Positions 37,849 through 46,425 of a stretch of DNA of 64,000 nucleotides are shown piece by piece (positions within the stretch are counted from its first letter, which is position 1; the number at the start of each line of letters is the position of its first letter). This DNA is from an uncultured Stenotrophomonas sp. (GTDB taxonomy: Bacteria; Pseudomonadota; Gammaproteobacteria; Xanthomonadales; Xanthomonadaceae), in NCBI RefSeq assembly GCF_945952405.1, contig NZ_CAMFIA010000009.1, positions 62,001 through 126,000 on the forward strand, written 5' to 3'. The position numbers and the translations under genes were made by a program. Under the pieces are notes generated by a model that was not told the DNA's origin, did no database searches, and was given only the letters and a program-made list of their open reading frames with translations.

Positions 37849-39735
37849 GTGACACCCGCGGAATCGCCTTCTGTAGAGCCGAGCCATGCTCGGCGCAATG
37901 CCCGGCGCGCGCGGACCGCAACAACAGCCGAGCATGGCTCGGCTCTACAGGGGCGGCGCGGGTGGATCGCGGCATTGGCGTGGCTGCTGATCCCCTCTAC
38001 CTATGCGGCCGAGCGCCTGCAGCTGGATCCGGCTGGCCTGGATCCGGCGCAGCAGCAGCTCGCCAGCCAGACCCTGGCCGATGTGCAGGCACTGCTGCCG
38101 GACGGACTGCTGCGGGCGTTGCCGGCGCAGGTGCAGGTACGCTGGAGCAGTGAACTGCCTGCTGAGGTGCATGGCCGCGCCTTCGCTGGCCGCATCACGC
38201 TGCGCCGTGACCTGCTCGAAGAGGGGGTGCCCGGCGCGCGCCGTGCGCGGCGCGCTGCACTGGTGCACGAACTCACCCATGTTGCCGACCGCGGCGGCGC
38301 GAACTGGTCGCGCAGCGCCCGCTGGCGTGACCTGGCCGGCTGGCAACGCAAGCCCTGGCATCTCGGTCGTGGCGACAACGCGTTCCGTGATCGCAGCCCG
38401 GACAGCTACGAGCTGAAGAACCCCGCCGAGTACCTGGCGGTGAACGCCGAGCATTTCGTGCTCGATGGCGAATTCGCCTGCCGGCGCCCGGCCCTGGCGC
38501 AGTGGTACCTGGCCCATTTCGGCGCGCCACCGTCGCTGCCGCAGGCGCACTGCGCGGCGTCGCTGCTCTTGTTGCAGGCCGGAGCCGACGAAGGCGCCGC
38601 GTCGCTGCTGCAACTCGATCCGGCGCGCGTCTACGCCGTGGACTACCTGTTCGCCGAGGGCAGCGCGCAGCCGATGAGCCGCTGGGGCCACAGCATGCTG
38701 CGGCTGGTGGTGTGCCGGCCGGGGCGGGTGCCGGGGCCGGACTGCCGGTTGGACCTGGAATACCACCGTGTACTGTCGTTCCGCGCGTTCGTCGGCGATG
38801 TGCAGATTTCCAACTGGCGCGGGCTGACCGGCGGCTATCCGTCGCGCCTGTTCGTGCTGCCACTGCAGCAGGTGGTGGACGAGTACACCAAGGTGGAACT
38901 GCGCGGGTTGCAGTCGCTGCCGCTGCAGTTGCAGCGCGACGAAATCGCCGGCCTGCTCGAGCGCACCGCCCAGGTGCACTGGGGCTATGACGGGCGCTAC
39001 TACTTCGTCAGCAACAACTGTGCAGTGGAAACCGCCAAGCTGCTGCAGGCCGGCGTGCCGCGGCTGGGGCAGGCCGGCCTGGCCCAGCTGAGTCCGCGTG
39101 GGCTGAAGCGGCGCCTGGCACGGCTGCACGTGCTGGACCCGCAGGTGCTGGCCGATCGCAGCACGGCGCAGGCGCAGGGCTATTACTTCGCTTCCGCGCG
39201 TGACCACTACCAGCAGCTGTTCGACGTCGCCGCCGCGCAGCTGGACCTGCCGGTGGGCGATGTGCGGAACTGGCTGAAGCTGCCTGCGCAGCAGCGTGCG
39301 CCATGGTTGCTGCGCGGCGACCTGCGCGCCAGCGCCGGGCTGCTGCTGCTTGAGCAGGCCGCACAACGGCGCGCCGAACTGCGCGCGCGCGACGCGCTCA
39401 AGCGTCGCCTGCTGGCGGCGCCGGACGCCGCCGAAACCCGCCAGTTGCGCGCGTTGCTGGAGCAGGGCGGGCAATGGCTGCGCCCTGGCGCGCTGCTGCA
39501 GGATGCCGGCTATGGGTTGCCGTTGGCCGATGAACAGGCGCTTCTCGCGGATGCCGTGCAGAGCGCCAGTGCGCAGGCGGTCCCGGCGTGGCAGGCACTG
39601 CGTGTGCAGCTGCGCCAGCAGCTGCCGCTGAAGCAGCGGAACGAGATGGAGGCGATCGATGCCAACCTGGCCATGCTCGGCGCGCATCTGCGCGAGCAGG
39701 CCGCGGCAGCGGCTACTGGCGCGGCAGCTCGATGA
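37849..39735 (+). CDS. DUF4105 domain protein with HExxH motif
   Basis: Exported or membrane-associated protein of about 600-630 aa. An N-terminal metalloprotease-like segment has LVHELTHVAD (HExxH) and NPAEYLAVNAEHFV. The DUF4105 domain follows, with SRWGHSMLRLVV, YHRVLSFRAFVGDV, YVSNNC-like YYFVSNNCAVETAKLL and GYYFASARDHYQQLFDV. The start is uncertain: the first in-frame start after the DUF2388 stop is GTG 37849, but a REP inverted pair (37873-37947) then lies in the coding frame ahead of the hydrophobic leader (WIAALAWLLIPSTYAA). TTG 37975 is an alternative. Function unknown. Confidence 0.75.
   Translation: MTPAESPSVEPSHARRNARRARTATTAEHGSALQGRRGWIAALAWLLIPSTYAAERLQLDPAGLDPAQQQLASQTLADVQALLPDGLLRALPAQVQVRWSSELPAEVHGRAFAGRITLRRDLLEEGVPGARRARRAALVHELTHVADRGGANWSRSARWRDLAGWQRKPWHLGRGDNAFRDRSPDSYELKNPAEYLAVNAEHFVLDGEFACRRPALAQWYLAHFGAPPSLPQAHCAASLLLLQAGADEGAASLLQLDPARVYAVDYLFAEGSAQPMSRWGHSMLRLVVCRPGRVPGPDCRLDLEYHRVLSFRAFVGDVQISNWRGLTGGYPSRLFVLPLQQVVDEYTKVELRGLQSLPLQLQRDEIAGLLERTAQVHWGYDGRYYFVSNNCAVETAKLLQAGVPRLGQAGLAQLSPRGLKRRLARLHVLDPQVLADRSTAQAQGYYFASARDHYQQLFDVAAAQLDLPVGDVRNWLKLPAQQRAPWLLRGDLRASAGLLLLEQAAQRRAELRARDALKRRLLAAPDAAETRQLRALLEQGGQWLRPGALLQDAGYGLPLADEQALLADAVQSASAQAVPAWQALRVQLRQQLPLKQRNEMEAIDANLAMLGAHLREQAAAAATGAAAR
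37873..37947. repeat. Inverted pair of GTAG REP hairpins
   Basis: GTAGAGCCGAGCCATGCTCG (plus two bases) at 37873-37894 and its exact reverse complement at 37926-37947, 31 bases apart. Each arm is itself a hairpin. The pair falls in the 5' end of the DUF4105 frame without introducing a stop. Confidence 0.85.
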
Positions 39736-40789
39736 CGAAACGGCTGCCGCCGGCGCTGCCCGGCGTGCAGTAGACGCGGCCGCCGTGCGCATCGGCGATG
39801 GCCTTGACCACTGCAAGCCCCAGCCCGCTGCCACCGCCCTGGCGTGAGCGCGAGCCGTCGGCACGCATGAATGGAGTGAAGATGTCCGCGTGCAGGGCCG
39901 GGTCGATGCCCGGACCTTCGTCTTCAATCGCCACCTGCACGTGGCCTGGCGTGTCATGCACGGCAATCCGCACCTTGCCCGGGCTGGCGTAGCGGCGCGC
40001 GTTCTCCAGCAGTGCAAGCAGGGCCTGGCGCAGCCGGGTCGGATCACAGTGCGCGTTGTGCTCCTCGCGGCTGGTTTCCAGTTCCAGCACGAAGCCGGCG
40101 GCGCGGAACTGCGGATCGACCAGGGTCATCACCGAGTGCACTTCGGCGACCACATCGGTACGCGCGCGGCGCACATCCAGCCGCGCATTGTCGGACAGGC
40201 TCAGCACGCGCAGGTCCTCGATCAGGCGTGACAGGCCCTCGACCTGGGCAAGCAGGCTGCGGAACTGCGATTCGTCGGGCTGGAACACGCCCTCGGCCAG
40301 GCCCTGCAGGCGGCCACGCAGGATCGTGACCGGTGTCCGCAACTCGTGGGCGATGGCCGCGTGCCACATCGCACGCTCGCTCTCCATGTGCTGCAGGCGG
40401 CGCGCCATCGCATTGAAATCCTCGACCAGCGTGGCCACTTCGCCCGGCGAGTTTTCCCCGACGTTGGCGCGTGCGCCCAGGTCACCGCTGGCGAGCGCGC
40501 GCACGCTGTCCACCAGCGAGTTCAAGGGCGACAGGATGCGATGGGCGAGCCGGAACGAGGCGGCGATGGCCAGTGCCAGTCCGGTCAGGATCACCCCGAC
40601 CATCCATGCCAGCTCCGGCCCGGTCGGCAGCCAGCTTTCCGGTTCCTCGGCGCTGCCGGGGAAGAACTCGACCAGCACGGCATACAGCAGCCACGACGAC
40701 AGGATCATCATCACGATGACACCAATCACCATCAGCGACATCGAGACGATGATGTGGCGACTGAGCCCGGAACGGCGCAGGGGAGCCAT
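39713..40789 (-). CDS. Sensor histidine kinase of the RND pump (SmeSy-like)
   Basis: 358-aa inner-membrane kinase. Two membrane helices (about 13-40 and 60-80) flank a short periplasmic loop (EFFPGSAEEPESWLPTGPEL). A HAMP domain (about 82-135) follows, then the phosphoacceptor AIAHELRTPV (His148) and the ATPase domain with LLENARRYA (N-box), EDEGPGIDP (G1) and GGGSGLGLAVVKAIADAHGG (G2). Its ATG overlaps the regulator stop (ATGA). The BaeS-like architecture and divergent position beside an RND operon match SmeSy of S. maltophilia; the symbol is inferred from gene order. Confidence 0.85.
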   Translation of the reverse strand: MAPLRRSGLSRHIIVSMSLMVIGVIVMMILSSWLLYAVLVEFFPGSAEEPESWLPTGPELAWMVGVILTGLALAIAASFRLAHRILSPLNSLVDSVRALASGDLGARANVGENSPGEVATLVEDFNAMARRLQHMESERAMWHAAIAHELRTPVTILRGRLQGLAEGVFQPDESQFRSLLAQVEGLSRLIEDLRVLSLSDNARLDVRRARTDVVAEVHSVMTLVDPQFRAAGFVLELETSREEHNAHCDPTRLRQALLALLENARRYASPGKVRIAVHDTPGHVQVAIEDEGPGIDPALHADIFTPFMRADGSRSRQGGGSGLGLAVVKAIADAHGGRVYCTPGSAGGSRFVIELPRQ

Positions 40790-41505
40790 CAGCGGTCAGC
40801 CATCAACCGGTAGCCGACGCCGCGCACGCTGGCTGGAACGTTGAGCATGCCGACTTCATCCAGCTTGCGGCGCAGCTTGCTCACATGGCTGTCGACAGTG
40901 CGCTCCAGCGCCTCGCTTTCCGGCAGGCACTCGTGCATCAGTTCGCTGCGGCTGAAGATGCGGGTCGGCGCCAGTGCCATGCAGTGCAACAGCTTGAACT
41001 CGGTGAGGGTAAGCAGCACCTCGTGGCTGTAGCCGTCGCCCTCGACATGCACCGCATGGGTGGCCGAATCGATCAGCAGCGGGCCCACGCGCAGCGCACT
41101 GGGGGCATCCACGCGCGCCGCGCGCAGCGTGCGTCGCAGCACCGCGCGCACGCGTGCAGCCACCTCGGCCGGGTTGAACGGCTTGACCACGTAGTCGTCG
41201 GCACCCATCCGCAGTGCGGTCAGCTTGTCCAGATCCTGGTCCAGCGCGGTCAGCATGATCACCGGGGTTTCGCCACGCTGGCGCAGCTGGGTCAGCACGC
41301 TCCAGCCATCCAGGCGCGGCAGCTGCACATCGAGCAGGACCAGGTCGGGGCGCGCGCTGCGGTGCAGGTCCAGGGCACTGTGGCCATCCGCGGCACGCAG
41401 GGTGCGCAGTCCTTCGCGTTCCAGGTAGGCGGTCAGAATGTCGGCGATCTCGGCCTCATCCTCGACGATCAGGACGAGGGCGGCGAGGGCAGGGGAGGCA
41501 TGCAT
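40789..41505 (-). CDS. OmpR-family response regulator of the RND pump (SmeRy-like)
   Basis: 238-aa regulator with a receiver domain (LVLIVEDEAEIAD; phosphoacceptor Asp59 in LVLLDVQLPRLDG; Lys in VVKPFNPAEV) and a C-terminal winged helix (LTLTEFKLLHCMA, RTVDSHVSKLRRKLDE, VRGVGYRL). The start is ATG 41505 (MHASPALAAL). It precedes and overlaps its kinase gene. The 129-base divergent spacer to the efflux genes carries three CTCCA direct repeats spaced 11 bases, a suitable OmpR-type binding site. Confidence 0.86.
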   Translation of the reverse strand: MHASPALAALVLIVEDEAEIADILTAYLEREGLRTLRAADGHSALDLHRSARPDLVLLDVQLPRLDGWSVLTQLRQRGETPVIMLTALDQDLDKLTALRMGADDYVVKPFNPAEVAARVRAVLRRTLRAARVDAPSALRVGPLLIDSATHAVHVEGDGYSHEVLLTLTEFKLLHCMALAPTRIFSRSELMHECLPESEALERTVDSHVSKLRRKLDEVGMLNVPASVRGVGYRLMADR

Positions 41506-41532
41506 GCAGGGGCGGGGCCTTAAGGTGCTTGC

Positions 41533-41562
41533 CTCCATCGTATCTCCACACTTCCTCCATCG
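41533..41562. promoter_or_regulatory. Probable response-regulator box (three CTCCA repeats)
   Basis: CTCCA begins at 41533, 41544 and 41555, exactly 11 bases apart, in the spacer between the regulator (minus) and the efflux operon (plus). OmpR-family regulators bind such in-phase direct repeats. TCTCCACA resembles the TCTNCANAA BaeR motif. Confidence 0.55.
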
Positions 41563-41634
41563 AAACCCCATCATCGCCACGCACACTGCGTTCTTCAGAA
41601 CCTTTCAGCCGCTTGAGCGGCATTGTGCACAGCA

Positions 41635-42783
41635 ATGAGAACCTTCAGGACTCCGGTCGCGTTGATCGCGGCCCTCGCCCTGGCCATGACGGCCTGCTCC
41701 ACCCCCGAAGCCACGCCCGAAGCCGCACCGCGCGTCAGCGTGGTCAGTGTCGGCCCGCAGGTGGTGCAGCGCGATGACGAACTGCCCGGTCGCGTAGCGG
41801 CCGTGCGTACCGCGCAGATCCGCGCCCAGGTGGGTGGCATCGTGCAGCGCCGCCTGTTCGACCAGGGCGCGGAAGTGAGCGCCGGCCAGGCCCTGTTCCA
41901 GATCGATCCGGCTGCGTTCCGTGCCGACGTCGATTCGGCGCTGGCGGCGCTGCAACGCAGTGAAGCGGCGCTGGGCCGCAGTCGCGTGCAGTCGCAGCGG
42001 CTGCATGCACTGGCCGCGGCACAGGCGGTCAGCCAGCAGCACCGCGACGATGCCAGTGCCGAGTACGAACAGGCACGTGCCGCAGTCAACGAAGCGCGTG
42101 CGATCCTGGCCCGGCGCCAGCTCGACCTGCGCTATGCCACGGTCAGTGCGCCGATTGCCGGCCGCATCGATCAGGCCCTGGTGACCGAGGGCGCACTGGT
42201 CGGTGTTGCCGATGCCGAGCCGATGGCGGTGGTGCAGCAGATCGACCAGGTCTATGTCGATGTGCGGCAGCCGGCCGCCCAGCTGGAATCCCTGCAGCGC
42301 AGCGCGGCCGGTGGCGACGAACGATCGGTGACCATCATCGGGGCCGCCGGCAAGCCGCTGTCCGAGCGTGGCCAGCTGCTGTTCTCCGGCATCAACGTGG
42401 ATGCACGTACCGGTGACGTGATCCTCCGCATCCTGGTCGACAATCCGCACCGCCAGCTGCTGCCCGGCATGTACGTGCGTGCGCGGGTACCGCGCGGCGC
42501 CCCGGCCAGCGCGCTGACCGTGCCCCAGCAGGCGGTGCTGCGCAGCGCCGGCGGCCAGGCCTATGCGTGGGTGGTGGGCGGCGATGGCAAGGCGGTGATC
42601 CGCACGCTGGAGGTGGATGGCAGTGTCGACCGGCAGTGGCTGGTCCGGCACGGCCTGAAGGCGGGCGAGAAGGTGGTGGTCGAGGGCCAGGAGCGCCTGC
42701 AGGAAGGCGTGGTGGTCGATGCGCGCGACTGGCAGACGCCGGTCGCCGGCGCCGGTGCGGTGCCGGCCGGCAGCAAGGGCTGA
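41635..42783 (+). CDS. smeY: RND efflux periplasmic adaptor (SmeY-like)
   Basis: 382-aa membrane-fusion lipoprotein linking the RND pump to an outer-membrane channel. The signal peptide ends at a lipobox (ALAMTAC, Cys23). Then come barrel-sandwich halves (VRTAQIRAQVGGIVQRRLF and LRYATVSAPIAGRIDQ) around an alpha-helical hairpin (about 95-150), a beta-barrel domain and the membrane-proximal VPQQAVLRSAGGQAYAWVV region. It is divergent from the two-component pair and 36 bases ahead of the transporter. Identification as SmeY rests on the TCS-adaptor-transporter order without an outer-membrane gene. Confidence 0.85.
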   Translation: MRTFRTPVALIAALALAMTACSTPEATPEAAPRVSVVSVGPQVVQRDDELPGRVAAVRTAQIRAQVGGIVQRRLFDQGAEVSAGQALFQIDPAAFRADVDSALAALQRSEAALGRSRVQSQRLHALAAAQAVSQQHRDDASAEYEQARAAVNEARAILARRQLDLRYATVSAPIAGRIDQALVTEGALVGVADAEPMAVVQQIDQVYVDVRQPAAQLESLQRSAAGGDERSVTIIGAAGKPLSERGQLLFSGINVDARTGDVILRILVDNPHRQLLPGMYVRARVPRGAPASALTVPQQAVLRSAGGQAYAWVVGGDGKAVIRTLEVDGSVDRQWLVRHGLKAGEKVVVEGQERLQEGVVVDARDWQTPVAGAGAVPAGSKG

Positions 42784-42819
42784 GCCGTTCCGCGGCCAGC
42801 CCCTCCAGGAAAATCCAAC

Positions 42820-45800
42820 ATGGCACGTTTCTTCATCGATCGCCCGGTGTTCGCCTGGGTGCTGGCGATCTTCATCATCCTGGCCGGCGTACTGGCGATT
42901 CCACGCCTGGCCGTCGAGCGCTATCCGGCCGTGGCGCCGCCCAGCGTCAGCATCTACGCCAGCTACCCGGGTGCCAGCCCGCAGACGCTGAATGATGCCG
43001 TGGTCGGTCTGATCGAGCGCGAGCTGTCCAGCGTCAAGCACCTGCTGTATTTCGAATCGTCGGTGGACACCTCCGGTGAGGCCTCGATCACCGCCACCTT
43101 CAAGCCGGGCACCAATCCGGAACTGGCGCAGGTGGACGTGCAGAACCGGATCAAGGCGATCGAGCCGCGCCTGCCGCGCAGCGTGCGCCAGAACGGCCTG
43201 TTCGTAGAGGCGGCCGACTCCGGCTTCCTGATGCTGGTCGGCCTGCGTTCGCCGGATGCCAGCGTCAGCGAGGCGGCGCTGGGTGACTTCATGGGGCGCA
43301 ACATCATCGAGGAGCTGCGCCGCATCGATGGCGTCGGCCGCGTACAGCTGTTCGGCGCCGAGCAGGCGATGCGGGTGTGGCTGGACCCGACCCGGTTGAC
43401 CGGCTATGGCCTGACCATCGGCGATGTGGCCGCCGCCATCGAGCAGCAGAACCTGGAGATTTCTCCGGGCCGCATCGGCGATTCGCCGGGCGTGCCGGGC
43501 CAGCGCATCACCGTGCCGTTGAGTGCCGACGGCCAGCTGTCCACGCCGGAACAGTTCGCGGCCATCGTGCTGCGGGCCGGCGCCGATGGTTCGCGGGTGC
43601 TGCTGGGGGATGTTGCCCGCGTTGAACTGGGCGCGCAGAGCTATGCCTGGGGAACCCGTGAGGACGGGCATCCGGCGACTGCCGCCGGCGTGCAGCTGCG
43701 ACCCGGTGCCAATGCGGTACGTACCGCGGCAGCGGTGCGCGAGCGCATGGCCGAGCTGGCGCCGCTGTTGCCGCGCGGGGTGGAGTCGAGCATTCCGTTC
43801 GATACCGCGCCATTCGTGAAGATCTCGATCCAGAAGGTGGTGCAGACGCTGCTGGAGGCGATGCTGCTGGTGTTCGCGGTGATGTACCTGTTCCTGCAGA
43901 ACTGGCGCTATACGCTGATCCCGGCGCTGGTGGCGCCGATCGCGCTGCTGGGCACCTTCGCGGTGATGCTGGCGCTGGGCTTCTCGATCAACGTGCTGAC
44001 CATGTTCGGCATGGTGCTGGCGATCGGCATCATCGTCGACGATGCGATCGTGGTGGTCGAAGGCGTGGAGCGGATCATGGCCGAGGAAGGCCTGCCACCG
44101 CGCGAGGCGACCCTCAAGGCGATGCGCGAGCTGACCGGCGCGGTGATCGGCATCACCCTGGTGCTGACCGCGGTGTTCATCCCGATGGCGCTGGCCAGTG
44201 GCTCGGTGGGCGCGATCTACCGCCAGTTCACCGTGGCGATGGCGGTGTCGATCCTGTTCTCGGCGCTGCTGGCGTTGAGTCTGACACCGGCGTTGTGCGC
44301 GACCCTGCTGCGCCCGAACAGCGCCGGCCACCACGGTCGTGGCGGCCTGTTCGGTGCCTTCAACCGCGGCTTCGAGAACATGACCGGGCGCTACCAGAGG
44401 GGTGTGGCTTCGGTGCTGCAGCGGAGCGGGCGGGTGATGGGCGTCTTCGCCGCGCTGGTGGCGGCCTTGCTGCTGGGCCTGTACTGGCTGCCGGGCGCCT
44501 TCCTGCCGGAGGAGGACCAGGGCTATTTCATGACCTCGATCCAGCTGCCGGCCGAAGCCACGGCGGAGCGGACCCTGGCCGTGGTCGAAGCCTACGAGCG
44601 GCATGTGGCATCGCGCCCCGGCATCGGCTCCAACCAGTCGATCCTGGGTTACAGCTTCTCCGGTTCCGGCCCGAGCGCGGCGCTGACCTACACCATGCTG
44701 AAGGACTGGGGCGAGCGTGCCGGCGCCACTGCGGCGGCGGAAGTTGCGGCGGCGCAGAAGGCGATGGCGGCGGTTGCCGAAGGCGAGGTGATGAGCGTGA
44801 TGCCACCGGCGATCGACAGCCTGGGGCGGTCTTCGGGCTTCTCGCTGGCCCTGCAGGCGCGTACCGGGCAGAGCCAGGCCGAGTTGCGCGCCGCCCTGCA
44901 ACAGCTGTTGAAACTGGCTGAAGCCAGCCCGCGGCTGTCGGAAGTGCATGCCGACGGCCTGCCGGCCGGCACCAGCGTGCGCCTCGACATCGACCGCGCC
45001 AAGGCCGAGGCGATGGGCGTGGGCTTTGCCGACATCAGCAGCACGCTGTCGGCGGCGATGGGTTCGCAGTACGTCAACGACTTCCCGAACAAGGGCCGCC
45101 TGCAGCAGGTGATCCTGCAGGCCGATGCGCCGCACCGGATGGAGCTGGAGGACGTGCTGAAGCTGTATGTGCGCAACAGCGAAGGCGGCATGGTGGCGTT
45201 GTCCGAACTGGTCGCCCCGCATTGGACCGAGGCGCCGGTGCAGCTGCAGCGCTATCTCGGCTTCCCGGCATTGAACCTGTCCGGCGCGCCCGCCTCCGGC
45301 GTGTCCACCGGCCAGGCGATGGCCGAGATGGAGCGGCTGGCCCAGCAGCTGCCAGCCGGATTCGCCCTGCAGTGGACCAGCCAGTCGCTGCAGGAGCGTG
45401 AATCGGGTGCGCAGGCGCCGTGGCTGCTGTTGCTGTCGATGCTGGTGGTCTTCCTGGTGCTGGCGGCGCTGTACGAGAGCTGGTCGATTCCGCTGGCGGT
45501 GATGCTGGTGGTGCCGTTGGGCCTGCTCGGGGCCGTCGCCGCGGTGCTGTTGCGCGGCATGCCCAATGACGTGTTCTTCAAGGTCGGCATGATCACCGTG
45601 ATCGGCCTGTCGGCGAAGAACGCGATCCTGATCGTCGAGTTCGCACGCCAGCTGCAGCAGCAGGGCCGTGGCCTGGCCGAAGCGGCTCTGGAGGCGGCGC
45701 GCCTGCGCCTGCGCCCAATCGTGATGACCTCGCTGGCGTTCGCGCTGGGCGTGCTGCCGCTGATGCTGGCGCAGGGGGCGTCGAAGGAAACCCAGCAGGC

Positions 45801-45969
45801 AATCGGAACCGGTGTGTTCGGCGGCATGGTCAGTGCGACCGTGCTGGCGGTGTTCTTCGTGCCGGTCTTCTATGTAGTGGTGCAGGGCGCGCGGCAGTGG
45901 ATCGCGCAGCGCCTGCGCAAGCGCCGGCCGATGCCGGAAGGATCCGTGGATGGAACGGGACATCGTTGA
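42820..45969 (+). CDS. smeZ: RND multidrug efflux transporter, HAE1 family (SmeZ-like)
   Basis: 1049-aa inner-membrane proton/drug antiporter with 12 helices and two large periplasmic loops. The N-terminus MARFFIDRPVFAWVLAIFII is typical. Helix 4 carries the proton-relay acidic pair (GIIVDDAIVVVEGVERIM), and helix 10-11 carries GLSAKNAILIVEFA and the RPIVMTSLAFALGVLPLMLA loop. The usual HAE1 length is 1030-1050. No TolC-like gene follows, so a channel encoded elsewhere is presumably recruited. SmeZ homologues export aminoglycosides among other drugs; the substrate here is not deducible. It overlaps the next gene by 20 bases. Confidence 0.9.
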   Translation: MARFFIDRPVFAWVLAIFIILAGVLAIPRLAVERYPAVAPPSVSIYASYPGASPQTLNDAVVGLIERELSSVKHLLYFESSVDTSGEASITATFKPGTNPELAQVDVQNRIKAIEPRLPRSVRQNGLFVEAADSGFLMLVGLRSPDASVSEAALGDFMGRNIIEELRRIDGVGRVQLFGAEQAMRVWLDPTRLTGYGLTIGDVAAAIEQQNLEISPGRIGDSPGVPGQRITVPLSADGQLSTPEQFAAIVLRAGADGSRVLLGDVARVELGAQSYAWGTREDGHPATAAGVQLRPGANAVRTAAAVRERMAELAPLLPRGVESSIPFDTAPFVKISIQKVVQTLLEAMLLVFAVMYLFLQNWRYTLIPALVAPIALLGTFAVMLALGFSINVLTMFGMVLAIGIIVDDAIVVVEGVERIMAEEGLPPREATLKAMRELTGAVIGITLVLTAVFIPMALASGSVGAIYRQFTVAMAVSILFSALLALSLTPALCATLLRPNSAGHHGRGGLFGAFNRGFENMTGRYQRGVASVLQRSGRVMGVFAALVAALLLGLYWLPGAFLPEEDQGYFMTSIQLPAEATAERTLAVVEAYERHVASRPGIGSNQSILGYSFSGSGPSAALTYTMLKDWGERAGATAAAEVAAAQKAMAAVAEGEVMSVMPPAIDSLGRSSGFSLALQARTGQSQAELRAALQQLLKLAEASPRLSEVHADGLPAGTSVRLDIDRAKAEAMGVGFADISSTLSAAMGSQYVNDFPNKGRLQQVILQADAPHRMELEDVLKLYVRNSEGGMVALSELVAPHWTEAPVQLQRYLGFPALNLSGAPASGVSTGQAMAEMERLAQQLPAGFALQWTSQSLQERESGAQAPWLLLLSMLVVFLVLAALYESWSIPLAVMLVVPLGLLGAVAAVLLRGMPNDVFFKVGMITVIGLSAKNAILIVEFARQLQQQGRGLAEAALEAARLRLRPIVMTSLAFALGVLPLMLAQGASKETQQAIGTGVFGGMVSATVLAVFFVPVFYVVVQGARQWIAQRLRKRRPMPEGSVDGTGHR

Positions 45970-46342
45970 AGACCTGCAGGAGCGGCAGCTGGCAGCACTG
46001 GAACAGCGTCTGCGGCAGGCATTGCTGGATGACGACCGCGATGCGCTGACCGCGCTGGTATCACCGGCCTTGTTCATGATGGACGGGCAGGGTGGGCGCT
46101 TGCTTGACCTGCCGTGGCTGGGCGACTGGCTGGCCGGCGGCCTGCAGGTCAGGAGCCTGCAGCTGTGTCCGGTGGAGACACTGCTGTGCGGACGGCTGGC
46201 ATTGTTGTCCAGCGATGTGCGGCTGGCGGTGCACCGGCACGGCCGGGAAAGCGAACTGACATTGCGCCTGCTGCGGGTCTGGACCTGCAGTTCCGGTGAC
46301 AACGGTGCGCAGCTGCTGTCGATGGCAGTGCTGGCTGCATGA
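45950..46342 (+). CDS. Small NTF2-like (DUF4440-type) protein
   Basis: 130-aa cytosolic protein that begins within the last 20 bases of the RND gene, so it is translationally coupled. The helical start (LQERQLAALEQRLRQALLDD), D-x-x-A-L-T-A-L, F-M-M-D-G-Q-G and the terminal VW...AQLLSMAVL pattern suggest an NTF2-like fold (DUF4440/SnoaL type). Function unknown. Its position as third gene of the efflux operon hints at an accessory role, or at simple co-expression. Confidence 0.7.
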   Translation: MERDIVEDLQERQLAALEQRLRQALLDDDRDALTALVSPALFMMDGQGGRLLDLPWLGDWLAGGLQVRSLQLCPVETLLCGRLALLSSDVRLAVHRHGRESELTLRLLRVWTCSSGDNGAQLLSMAVLAA

Positions 46343-46425
46343 ACGCGGTCAGGCCGCTTTCAGGCCCCGCTCACCGCCAGGTGGTAGGGTCGAACATCTC
46401 TGCAGTGTCGACAAGGAGTCGAGCC

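Noticed and set aside
41605..46302. Very long minus-strand open frame (over 1500 codons) opposite the RND genes
   Set aside because: It mirrors smeY/smeZ codons; the product is low-complexity His/Gln/Arg-rich with no family motif, a usual artefact of high-GC coding DNA. The same holds for long antisense frames opposite the first TonB receptor (6182-9241) and carB (58636-61773).
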